Below, one piece after another: positions 37,348 to 44,690 of a stretch of DNA of 64,000 bases. Within the stretch, counting starts at the first letter, position 1. The number at the start of each line of letters is the position of its first letter. The stretch covers positions 2,046,001 through 2,110,000 of the forward strand of contig NZ_AP025184.1 of the NCBI RefSeq assembly GCF_020886055.1. The letters are read 5' to 3'. This DNA is from Flavobacterium ammoniigenes (lineage in GTDB: Bacteria; Bacteroidota; Bacteroidia; Flavobacteriales; Flavobacteriaceae). The notes beneath the pieces are model-generated. The model ran no database searches and had not been told where the DNA came from. It was given only the letters and a program-made list of their open reading frames with translations. A program made the position numbers and the translations under genes.

Positions 37348-38301
37348 ATGAAAAAAGAACAATCCGAAAATAGTCCTCAAAAACCTAATTTACATTCAAG
37401 AAATCTTGACAATTCGGGTTATCATTTTGACCAATTAATTCAATCTTGTCCGGAACTCAATGACTTTGTGTTTACAAATGAGTATCATACTCAGACAATT
37501 GATTTTGCAAATCCAGAAGCCGTAAAAACCTTGAACAAGGCCTTATTAACGAAGCATTTTGGAATAAAAAATTGGGACATTCCTAAAAACTACCTCTGTC
37601 CTCCTATTCCAGGTCGTGCTGATTACATTCACTATATCGCCGACTTGTTAGCTTCATGCAACAACGGAATCATACCGCATAGCGAAACTGTGCAAGGTTT
37701 GGATATTGGCATTGGTGCCAATTGCATTTATCCAATAATTGGAAATAGCTCCTACGACTGGAGTTTTGTTGGAACTGATATTGATGAATATGCGATTCAA
37801 AATTGCAAAAAAATCATTCAAAATAATCCCCAACTAATAGACGCCATTAGTTTGCAATTACAAACTGAAGCGCGTTTTATATTCAAAAATATCATTACAT
37901 CCGAAGATCGATTTGCGTTTACCATTTGTAATCCGCCTTTCCATAAATCGGAAGAGGAAGACAACAAAGGAACTCTTCGAAAAATATCCAATTTAAACCA
38001 ACAAAAAACTACAAAAGCGGTACTTAATTTTGGTGGTCAAAATGGCGAATTATGGTGCGATGGCGGCGAACTTAAATTCATAACTCAAATGATATATGAA
38101 AGTTCAAAATACCCATTAAATTGCCTTTGGTTTACTACATTGGTTTCCAAAAAAGAAAATCTTGCCTCTATATATAAAACCTTAAATAAAGTAAATGCTG
38201 CCGAAATAAAAACAGTCGATATGGCTCAAGGCCAAAAAACAAGTCGATTCGTAGCTTGGACCTTTATGACTGCTGACCAACAAAAAGCCTGGCAATTCTA
38301 G
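37348..38301 (+). CDS. rlmF: 23S rRNA (adenine-1618-N6)-methyltransferase
   Basis: The 317-residue SAM-dependent enzyme has the RlmF start LHSRNLDNSGYHFDQLI, NWDIPKNYLCPPIPGRADYIHYIADLL, the SAM site GLDIGIGANCIYP and the target-base motif NPPFHKS near 195. Length matches E. coli RlmF (308). It methylates A1618 of 23S rRNA; loss has mild effects in E. coli. The promoter box sits only seven bases before the ATG, so the transcript may be leaderless. It is separated from uvrB by about 80 bases with a new promoter. Confidence 0.92.
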   Translation: MKKEQSENSPQKPNLHSRNLDNSGYHFDQLIQSCPELNDFVFTNEYHTQTIDFANPEAVKTLNKALLTKHFGIKNWDIPKNYLCPPIPGRADYIHYIADLLASCNNGIIPHSETVQGLDIGIGANCIYPIIGNSSYDWSFVGTDIDEYAIQNCKKIIQNNPQLIDAISLQLQTEARFIFKNIITSEDRFAFTICNPPFHKSEEEDNKGTLRKISNLNQQKTTKAVLNFGGQNGELWCDGGELKFITQMIYESSKYPLNCLWFTTLVSKKENLASIYKTLNKVNAAEIKTVDMAQGQKTSRFVAWTFMTADQQKAWQF

Positions 38302-38346
38302 ATAGAACAACTTTCCTTTCAATTACAATTTTGACTCATTTGTCCA

Positions 38347-38377
38347 TTGGTGTCTTGATGTGAATTAAGTATCTTTA
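38347..38377 (+). promoter_or_regulatory. uvrB promoter abutting the start codon
   Basis: TTG (38347-38349), a 20-base gap, then TATCTTTA (38370-38377), four bases before the ATG at 38382. Transcription would begin at the ATG, implying a leaderless message. Confidence 0.5.
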
Positions 38378-38381
38378 CCAA

Positions 38382-40373
38382 ATGAATTTCCAAGTAGTAT
38401 CAGATTACCAACCCAAAGGCGACCAACCGCAAGCTATTGAAAAATTAGCGCGTGGAATTACTGATGGCGAACAATTCCAAACCTTATTAGGAGTTACGGG
38501 ATCTGGTAAAACATTTACGGTGGCCAATGTTATTCAAGAAGTGCAACGACCTACTTTGGTTTTGGCACACAATAAAACTTTGGCGGCGCAATTGTATTCG
38601 GAATTCAAGCAATTTTTCCCCAACAATGCGGTAGAATATTTTGTTTCCTACTACGATTATTACCAACCTGAAGCATTTATGCCCGTAACAGGCGTCTTTA
38701 TTGAAAAGGATTTATCCATCAATGAAGAGCTAGAAAAAATGCGTTTAAGCACGACCTCTTCCCTACTTTCTGGTCGAAGAGATATTTTGGTAGTAGCTTC
38801 GGTTTCCTGTTTGTACGGTATTGGAAATCCCGTAGAATTTCAAAAAAACGTGATAGCTTTAGAACGCGATCAAGCGATATCCAGAACCAAATTACTACAC
38901 AGTTTAGTTCAGAGTTTATATTCCCGAACCGAAGCCGATTTCACTCCAGGAACCTTCCGAATTAAAGGCGACACGGTGGAAGTTTATCCAAGTTATGCGG
39001 ATGACGCTTTTCGTATTCATTTCTTTGGGGACGAAATCGAAGAAATCGAGAGCTTTGATGTTAAAAATGCCCAAGTGTTAGAGAAGTTTGAAAAACTTAC
39101 TATATATCCCGCAAACATGTTTGTGACTTCACCCGATGTGCTACAAAATGCCATTTGGGAAATCCAACAAGATTTGGTCAAACAAGTCGATTATTTTAAA
39201 GAAATTGGCAAGCATTTGGAAGCGAAACGCCTTGAAGAACGCACCAATTTTGATTTGGAAATGATCCGAGAATTGGGGTATTGCTCCGGCATCGAAAATT
39301 ATTCTCGTTACCTTGACGGCCGAGCAGCTGGTACACGACCGTTTTGTTTACTGGACTATTTCCCAAAAGACTTTTTAATGGTGGTAGACGAAAGTCACGT
39401 TACCTTATCGCAAGTGCATGCTATGTATGGCGGTGACCGAAGTCGAAAAGAAAACTTAGTTGAATACGGTTTCCGTTTGCCTGCCGCTATGGACAACCGA
39501 CCGTTGAAATTTGAAGAATTTGAAGCCATGCAAAATCAAGTGATTTATGTATCGGCGACTCCAGCTGACTATGAATTGCAAAAAACAGATGGCGTTGTTG
39601 TAGAACAAGTCATTCGACCAACGGGACTATTGGATCCCATTATTGAAGTGCGACCAAGTTTGAATCAGATCGATGATTTGATCGAAGAAATTCAACAACG
39701 CTGCGAATTAGACGAGCGTGTTTTAGTCACCACTTTGACGAAAAGAATGGCTGAAGAATTAGCCAAATATTTGACTAAAGTGTCTATTCGTTGTCGTTAT
39801 ATTCATTCGGATGTGGATACTTTGGAACGCATCGAAATCATGCAGGATTTACGAAAAGGATTGTTTGATGTATTGATTGGTGTCAACTTATTGCGGGAAG
39901 GTTTGGACTTACCTGAAGTGTCTTTGGTAACCATTTTAGATGCCGACAAAGAAGGTTTTTTGCGAAGTCATCGCTCGTTAACCCAAACCATTGGACGTGC
40001 CGCACGTAACCTAAATGGAAAAGCCATTATGTATGCGGATAAAATTACCGATAGCATGCAAAAAACTATTGATGAAACCAATTACCGAAGAACCAAACAG
40101 ATTAATTTCAATATTGAAAATAATCAGGTTCCACAGGCTTTGAATAAAAAAATTGATTCGGCATTTACCAAAAACCCATTGGTGGAATACGAATTGGGAC
40201 ATACTTTAAATGTAGCTGCTGAGCCTGAAACCGCTTATTTAACCAAAGCAGAAATTGATAAATTAATTCGCGAAAAGCGCAAATCAATGGAAAAAGCAGC
40301 CAAAGATTTGGACTTTATGCAGGCAGCCAAATTACGTGACGAAATCAAAAAATTACAAGAACAAGCGTCTTAA
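38382..40373 (+). CDS. uvrB: UvrABC excinuclease subunit B
   Basis: UvrB verifies DNA damage handed over by UvrA and recruits UvrC. The 663-residue protein has Walker A GVTGSGKTFT, the beta-hairpin region YYDYYQPEAF, DESH (motif II), SATPADYE and LLREGLDLPEVSLV. TIGRAARNLNGKAIMYAD follows, then a C-terminal UVR coiled coil (about 625-660; EKAAKDLDFMQAAKLRDEI). All expected parts are present. It is followed 11 bases later by the dipeptide epimerase, and the next gene follows after 22 bases, so the three form a probable operon. No LexA-like box is seen upstream. Confidence 0.96.
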   Translation: MNFQVVSDYQPKGDQPQAIEKLARGITDGEQFQTLLGVTGSGKTFTVANVIQEVQRPTLVLAHNKTLAAQLYSEFKQFFPNNAVEYFVSYYDYYQPEAFMPVTGVFIEKDLSINEELEKMRLSTTSSLLSGRRDILVVASVSCLYGIGNPVEFQKNVIALERDQAISRTKLLHSLVQSLYSRTEADFTPGTFRIKGDTVEVYPSYADDAFRIHFFGDEIEEIESFDVKNAQVLEKFEKLTIYPANMFVTSPDVLQNAIWEIQQDLVKQVDYFKEIGKHLEAKRLEERTNFDLEMIRELGYCSGIENYSRYLDGRAAGTRPFCLLDYFPKDFLMVVDESHVTLSQVHAMYGGDRSRKENLVEYGFRLPAAMDNRPLKFEEFEAMQNQVIYVSATPADYELQKTDGVVVEQVIRPTGLLDPIIEVRPSLNQIDDLIEEIQQRCELDERVLVTTLTKRMAEELAKYLTKVSIRCRYIHSDVDTLERIEIMQDLRKGLFDVLIGVNLLREGLDLPEVSLVTILDADKEGFLRSHRSLTQTIGRAARNLNGKAIMYADKITDSMQKTIDETNYRRTKQINFNIENNQVPQALNKKIDSAFTKNPLVEYELGHTLNVAAEPETAYLTKAEIDKLIREKRKSMEKAAKDLDFMQAAKLRDEIKKLQEQAS

Positions 40374-40384
40374 TTCTTTAGTTT

Positions 40385-41395
40385 ATGGAACTGATTTTAA
40401 AAGCCTACGACCTTAAATTAAAACACACTTTTACCATTTCCAGAAAGTCCATTGATGTGCAACCCTGCGTGATTGTGACTTTAATTGATGGAGAATTCTC
40501 TGGTTTTGGTGAAGCCTCTTCGAATCCCTATTACAATATTACGGTACCCATGATGATCGCAGATTTGGAAAAAATCAGACCTATCATTGAAACTTCAGGA
40601 ACTGAAACTCCCGAAGGGTTTTGGGCCAAAATTTATCCTTATTTAAAAGACAACTTGTTTGCTTTATGCGCTTTGGACAATGCATATAATGATTTATATG
40701 CACGCAAAAAAGGAAAGAAGTTGTATGAATTATGGAATTACACCACCGAAAATAATCCATTAACTGATTATACCATTGGCATTGCTCCTATTGAAAAAAT
40801 GGTAGCTAAAATGGAAGAATTACCTTGGCCTATTTATAAAATTAAATTGGGAACCGAAGAAGATATTGCCATTGTCAAAACTCTTCGTCAACACAGTAAT
40901 GCTATTTTTAGAATTGATGCCAATTGTGGTTGGGGAGTCGATGAAACGATTCAGAATTCGATCGCATTAAAAAAACTGGGGGTCGAATTTTTAGAACAAC
41001 CTCTAAAGGCAGACGACTGGGAAGGACATAAAGAAGTTTATAAACATTCTGCTTTACCAATAATTGCAGATGAAAGTTGTATCAAAGAAGAAGATGTGGC
41101 AAAATGTTACCATCATTTTCACGGAGTTAATATCAAATTAGCAAAATGTGGTGGGCTCACACCTGGGAGACGCATGATTCAAGAAGCCAAACGCTTGGGG
41201 TTACGCACCATGGCAGGCTGCATGACCGAATCTACTGTGGGTATTTCTGCCATTGCACAACTACTACCTGAATTGGATTATGTCGATATGGATGGTCCCT
41301 TGTTACTGAGCGAAGATATTGCGCGAGGTGTCACTATGGAATTCGGTAAAATCAATTATGCGAATGGTAGCGGAACCGGAGTGGAATTATTATAA
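40385..41395 (+). CDS. L-Ala-D/L-Glu (dipeptide) epimerase
   Basis: The 336-residue member of the enolase superfamily (muconate-lactonising branch) epimerises L-Ala-D-Glu released from peptidoglycan so that the peptide can be used. The KIKLG lysine motif (about 154), FRIDANCGWG, LEQPL, ADESC and the second lysine in VNIKLAKCGGLTPG are all in place, with the final GCMTESTVGISA. This set of residues fits dipeptide epimerases such as YcjG. Exact dipeptide specificity cannot be read. It probably shares a transcript with uvrB and the esterase. Confidence 0.88.
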   Translation: MELILKAYDLKLKHTFTISRKSIDVQPCVIVTLIDGEFSGFGEASSNPYYNITVPMMIADLEKIRPIIETSGTETPEGFWAKIYPYLKDNLFALCALDNAYNDLYARKKGKKLYELWNYTTENNPLTDYTIGIAPIEKMVAKMEELPWPIYKIKLGTEEDIAIVKTLRQHSNAIFRIDANCGWGVDETIQNSIALKKLGVEFLEQPLKADDWEGHKEVYKHSALPIIADESCIKEEDVAKCYHHFHGVNIKLAKCGGLTPGRRMIQEAKRLGLRTMAGCMTESTVGISAIAQLLPELDYVDMDGPLLLSEDIARGVTMEFGKINYANGSGTGVELL

Positions 41396-41417
41396 ATTAA
41401 TTATACAGGCTTAAAAT

Positions 41418-42233
41418 ATGATTCAACGTCTAGCTCTATTCTTTCTAGTATGTTTTGCATTTAGTACAACATTTGCACAACAAGCTATATTAAGTACCGC
41501 ATCAAAACAAGTGGCAACTTTCACCATAAAAGCACCGCAACTTAACACCGATAAGAAGATCTGGATTTATTTACCAAAAAAATACGATTCGTCTAAAAAG
41601 AAATATCCTGTAATCTATATGCACGACGCACAAAATCTTTTCGATGCCAAAACTTCATATGTTGGCGAATGGAATATTGACGAAAAATTGGACAGTCTTA
41701 ATGCTCAAGTAATTATTGTGGGAATTGAGCATGGGAACGAAAAACGTATTGATGAATTAACGCCATTTAAAAATGCAAAATATAGTGGCGGAAATGCCGA
41801 CAATTACCTCCGATTTATTGTGGAAACACTAAAGCCGGAAATAGACACTAAATACAGAACAAAATCAGACACCGAAAATACAGGTATTATTGGAAGTTCT
41901 CTTGGCGGATTAGTTTCTTATTATGCGGTTTTAAAATACCCTGAAATTTTCGGAAAAGCAGGTGTTTTTTCACCTTCTTTTTGGTTCAACCGAAAAGAAA
42001 TCAACGAATTGACACAAAAAAATCCTCCGCTAAAAGCTAAAATTTATTTTCTGTGCGGAGACTATGAAGGCGATGCAGATGTCATTCCTGACCTAAATAC
42101 AATTCACAATTTGATAACAGCAAAAAGAGATGCCAATTTGAATTTATCCAAAATAAGAATTGTCAAAGGAGGACAACATAACGAAAAATTATGGAGAGAT
42201 GGTTTTGTAAAAGCGTATCTTTGGCTTTTTTAA
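41418..42233 (+). CDS. Secreted esterase D-like alpha/beta hydrolase
   Basis: The 271-residue protein has a signal peptide (about 1-21, ending TFAQ) and an alpha/beta hydrolase fold of the esterase D group. YPVIYMHDAQNLFD supplies the oxyanion region, the nucleophile elbow is IGSSLGGLVSYYA (Ser about 152), and the catalytic His is probably in KGGQHNEKLW. Relatives include enterochelin and feruloyl esterases and an E. coli-like IroE. Substrate is unknown; export to the periplasm is likely. It starts 22 bases after the epimerase. Confidence 0.85.
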   Translation: MIQRLALFFLVCFAFSTTFAQQAILSTASKQVATFTIKAPQLNTDKKIWIYLPKKYDSSKKKYPVIYMHDAQNLFDAKTSYVGEWNIDEKLDSLNAQVIIVGIEHGNEKRIDELTPFKNAKYSGGNADNYLRFIVETLKPEIDTKYRTKSDTENTGIIGSSLGGLVSYYAVLKYPEIFGKAGVFSPSFWFNRKEINELTQKNPPLKAKIYFLCGDYEGDADVIPDLNTIHNLITAKRDANLNLSKIRIVKGGQHNEKLWRDGFVKAYLWLF

Positions 42234-42307
42234 TTGTGGATGCTTTTTAATTTACTGTATTTTAAACTAAAAGGCACCAATCAAAATATATTCAAAAATA
42301 GTACAAT

Positions 42308-42766
42308 ATGACCAATAACGATATCTTTAAAAAATTACGTGTCGCCTTGATGCTTCGTGATGACCAAATAGTGGAGATTTTAGAATTAGTAGATTTTAGA
42401 ATTTCAAAATCAGAATTAGGGGCTTTCTTCCGTGATGAAAAACACGAAAACTATATGGAATGTGGTGACCAAGTGTTGCGTAATTTTTTAAACGGATTAG
42501 TCATTCATTTGAGAGGTACTAAAGAAAATCCAAAAAATCCAAATGATGTATTAGCTAAACACAAAGCTGAAATTCCGAAGAAAGATAACACTAAAGAAAG
42601 ACCTGAATTTAAGGCCAGTCCGAGAGATCCTGAAAAAGCAAGAGGAGATCAAAAACCAAAATCGTATCCTGGAGCTAAGAAGCCGTTTAAGAAAGGTAAT
42701 GCTAAAGCAACTCCAAAAGTACAAGTGGTAGAAAAAGTACAATTCAAAAACGGGAAGAATAAATAA
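42308..42766 (+). CDS. DUF1456 (YehS-like) protein with one repeat
   Basis: The 152-residue protein begins with one DUF1456 helical repeat (about 2-70; NNDIFKKLRVALMLRDDQIV, ECGDQVLRNFLNGL). A lysine-, proline-rich and probably disordered tail of about 80 residues follows. E. coli YehS has two such repeats; the single copy here resembles its second one by the ECGDQ motif. The basic tail suggests RNA or DNA contact, but function is unknown in the whole family. The stop codon shares one base with the next ATG, so the two genes are coupled. Confidence 0.85.
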   Translation: MTNNDIFKKLRVALMLRDDQIVEILELVDFRISKSELGAFFRDEKHENYMECGDQVLRNFLNGLVIHLRGTKENPKNPNDVLAKHKAEIPKKDNTKERPEFKASPRDPEKARGDQKPKSYPGAKKPFKKGNAKATPKVQVVEKVQFKNGKNK

Positions 42767-43020
42767 TGAAAAAGTTAATTTTTAGTATTGCTATTATTTC
42801 TTCTCTAAGTAGTTATAGCCAAAGTACAACCGACAAAAAGAAAGACAGTCTCCCTGAAGATGTTGCCGTATTCATAGATGCCCAACTTACCAATTCAGAA
42901 GTATTAAAATCGATTCAACCGAATGATATTGAATCGATGAATGTTATCAAAAAAGACACTGTTGTTAACTCTAGAAAATATAGAGGGCAAATTTTCATCA
43001 AAATGAAAAAGAAACAATAA
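42766..43020 (+). CDS. Tiny exported protein with plug-domain-like tail
   Basis: The 84-residue protein has a signal peptide (about 1-18, ending SYSQ) and a mature part of about 65 residues. The segment PNDIESMNVIKKD followed by YRGQIFIKMKK recalls the DIESIEVLKG...GVIIITTK pattern in TonB-receptor plug domains and in BlaR1/M56-associated proteins. Here no barrel or peptidase is attached. Function is unknown. It overlaps the DUF1456 gene by one base (TAATG junction) and a strong terminator follows. Confidence 0.65.
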   Translation: MKKLIFSIAIISSLSSYSQSTTDKKKDSLPEDVAVFIDAQLTNSEVLKSIQPNDIESMNVIKKDTVVNSRKYRGQIFIKMKKKQ

Positions 43021-43040
43021 ATACACACTATATAAAACAA

Positions 43041-43071
43041 AAAATCCTGAGCTTTCACTCAGGATTTTTTA
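43041..43071. terminator. Bidirectional terminator before sucC
   Basis: AAAATCCTGAG pairs with CTCAGGATTTT around a 6-base loop, flanked by A and T runs, between convergent genes. Confidence 0.85.
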
Positions 43072-43089
43072 TATCAAATAGTTTTCTAA

Positions 43090-44283
43090 TTAAGAAAGTG
43101 CCGCTTGAACTTGGTCCGCTGCTTCTTGGAATTCAACAGCAGATAAAATTGGCATTCCTGAATTATCAATTAATTCTTTTGCAATAGCTGCGTTTGTACC
43201 TTGTAAACGAACAATGATTGGCACTTTAATCGCATCACCCATATTTTTGTAGGCATCAACAACTCCTTGCGCCACACGGTCACAACGAACAATTCCACCA
43301 AAAATATTGATTAGGATAGCTTTTACGTTTGGATCTTTTAAGATAATACGGAAAGCAGTCTCAACACGTTTTGCATCAGCAGTTCCTCCTACGTCAAGAA
43401 AGTTAGCTGGTTCAAAACCTGCATATTTAATTAAATCCATAGTCGCCATCGCTAATCCAGCTCCGTTTACCATACATCCAACAGTTCCGTCAAGGTCAAC
43501 ATAATTTAAGCCTACTTCTTTTGCTTCTACTTCGATTGGATTTTCCTCACGGATATCACGCATGTCAGCATACGTTTTTTGTCTGTATAAAGCGTTATCG
43601 TCAATATTTACTTTAGCATCCACTGCTAAAATTTTATCATCTGAAGTTTTTAAAACTGGATTAATTTCAAACATAGAGGCATCTGAACCGATATACGCAT
43701 TGTATAACGAATCAATGAATTTTACCATTTCTTTGAAAGCATTTCCAGAAAGTCCTAAATTAAAAGCAATTCGTCTTGCTTGAAATCCTTGCAATCCAAC
43801 AGCAGGATCAATTTCTTCTGTAAAAATTAAATGTGGTGTATGTTCAGCTACTTCTTCGATATCCATTCCACCTTCTGTAGAATACATAATCATATTACGA
43901 CCTGTGGCTCTGTTCAATAAAACAGAAACATAAAATTCAGAGGTTTCGCTTTCACCTGGATAGTATACATCCTCAGCAATTAAAACTTTGTGTACTTTTT
44001 TACCTTCTGCAGAAGTTTGAGGAGTTACTAATTGCATTCCGATGATTTGCTCAGAAATCTCTTCTACTTGTTGTAAGTTTTTAGCCAACTTTACTCCACC
44101 ACCTTTTCCACGTCCACCTGCGTGAACTTGTGCTTTAACAACGTACCAACCGGTTCCGGTTTCGGCAGTTAATTGTTTCGCTGCAGCAACAGCTTCTACT
44201 GGACTATTAGCTACAATTCCGCGTTGAATGCGAACTCCATAGCTAGATAGAATCTCTTTTCCTTGATATTCGTGTATGTTCAT
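43090..44283 (-). CDS. sucC: Succinyl-CoA ligase beta subunit
   Basis: The TCA-cycle enzyme makes ATP or GTP from succinyl-CoA together with SucD. The 397-residue subunit starts MNIHEYQGKEILSSYGV and has an ATP-grasp domain (WYVVKAQVHAGGRGKGGGVKLA). The C-terminal half has GTVGCMVNGAGLAMATMDLIK, FLDVGGTADA and NIFGGIVRCDRVAQGV. The partner gene sucD is not adjacent, which is common in Bacteroidota. A promoter and a palindrome lie in the 44-base leader. It is divergent from gltB. Confidence 0.95.
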   Translation of the reverse strand: MNIHEYQGKEILSSYGVRIQRGIVANSPVEAVAAAKQLTAETGTGWYVVKAQVHAGGRGKGGGVKLAKNLQQVEEISEQIIGMQLVTPQTSAEGKKVHKVLIAEDVYYPGESETSEFYVSVLLNRATGRNMIMYSTEGGMDIEEVAEHTPHLIFTEEIDPAVGLQGFQARRIAFNLGLSGNAFKEMVKFIDSLYNAYIGSDASMFEINPVLKTSDDKILAVDAKVNIDDNALYRQKTYADMRDIREENPIEVEAKEVGLNYVDLDGTVGCMVNGAGLAMATMDLIKYAGFEPANFLDVGGTADAKRVETAFRIILKDPNVKAILINIFGGIVRCDRVAQGVVDAYKNMGDAIKVPIIVRLQGTNAAIAKELIDNSGMPILSAVEFQEAADQVQAALS

Positions 44284-44305
44284 AATAAAGAATTTGTCTG
44301 CTTCT

Positions 44306-44320
44306 CTGAAATTATTTCAG
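44306..44320. repeat. Palindrome in the sucC leader
   Basis: CTGAAAT, one base, ATTTCAG: seven-base perfect arms about 7 to 21 bases downstream of the predicted sucC transcription start. It could be a repressor site or a small leader hairpin. Confidence 0.35.
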
Positions 44321-44333
44321 AATAAAAGTGGTA

Positions 44334-44361
44334 CAAAAATAGCAAAATAATATACATACAA
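44334..44361 (-). promoter_or_regulatory. sucC promoter
   Basis: On the minus strand TTG (44361-44359), a 17-base gap, then TATTTTTG (44341-44334). Transcription should start near 44327. Confidence 0.6.
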
Positions 44362-44473
44362 TATATTTTTTTCATTAAAAAAGTAGTTCTTCCTAATTAT
44401 ATTTGATGCTTTGTCGAAAAGAGTGATTTTTTAATAAAATTTAAATAATACCAACTAATTTGTTACAAAAAAT

Positions 44474-44490
44474 AACATTCTGTTATATTT
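44474..44490 (+). promoter_or_regulatory. Motif shared with lysA upstream region, gltB copy
   Basis: AACATTCTGTTATATTT matches 16 of 17 bases with 50761-50777 upstream of lysA. It contains the inverted repeat AACA-N3-TGTT. It lies about 180 bases upstream of the gltB -7 box. Confidence 0.35.
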
Positions 44491-44637
44491 CTGTTTTTAG
44501 CTTTAAAATCAGCATTTTTACAGCAATATTACAGCGCCTTATTGTCAATACTTCAATCCAATCACTATTTAATAACAATATCTTCATTTAAAGAACCGTT
44601 TTCTACTATTTTGGTAAAAATCAACCCAAAAGAGGTT

Positions 44638-44673
44638 TTGAATTCGGTAAATAGTACGAAATATTTAATTTTG
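44638..44673 (+). promoter_or_regulatory. gltB promoter
   Basis: TTG (44638-44640) and TAATTTTG (44666-44673), 25 bases apart, somewhat wide. The -7 box ends 17 bases before the ATG at 44691. Confidence 0.45.
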
Positions 44674-44690
44674 TAAAAAAATTATCAAGC

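Larger units (their letters stand above)
44284..44690. other. Intergenic region between sucC and gltB
   Basis: The 407 bases hold the divergent sucC and gltB promoters, a palindrome in the sucC leader (44306-44320) and the motif shared with lysA (44474-44490). A tandem TTACAGC pair eleven bases apart lies at 44518-44535. No credible short gene or known riboswitch is visible. The region looks regulatory. Confidence 0.5.
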
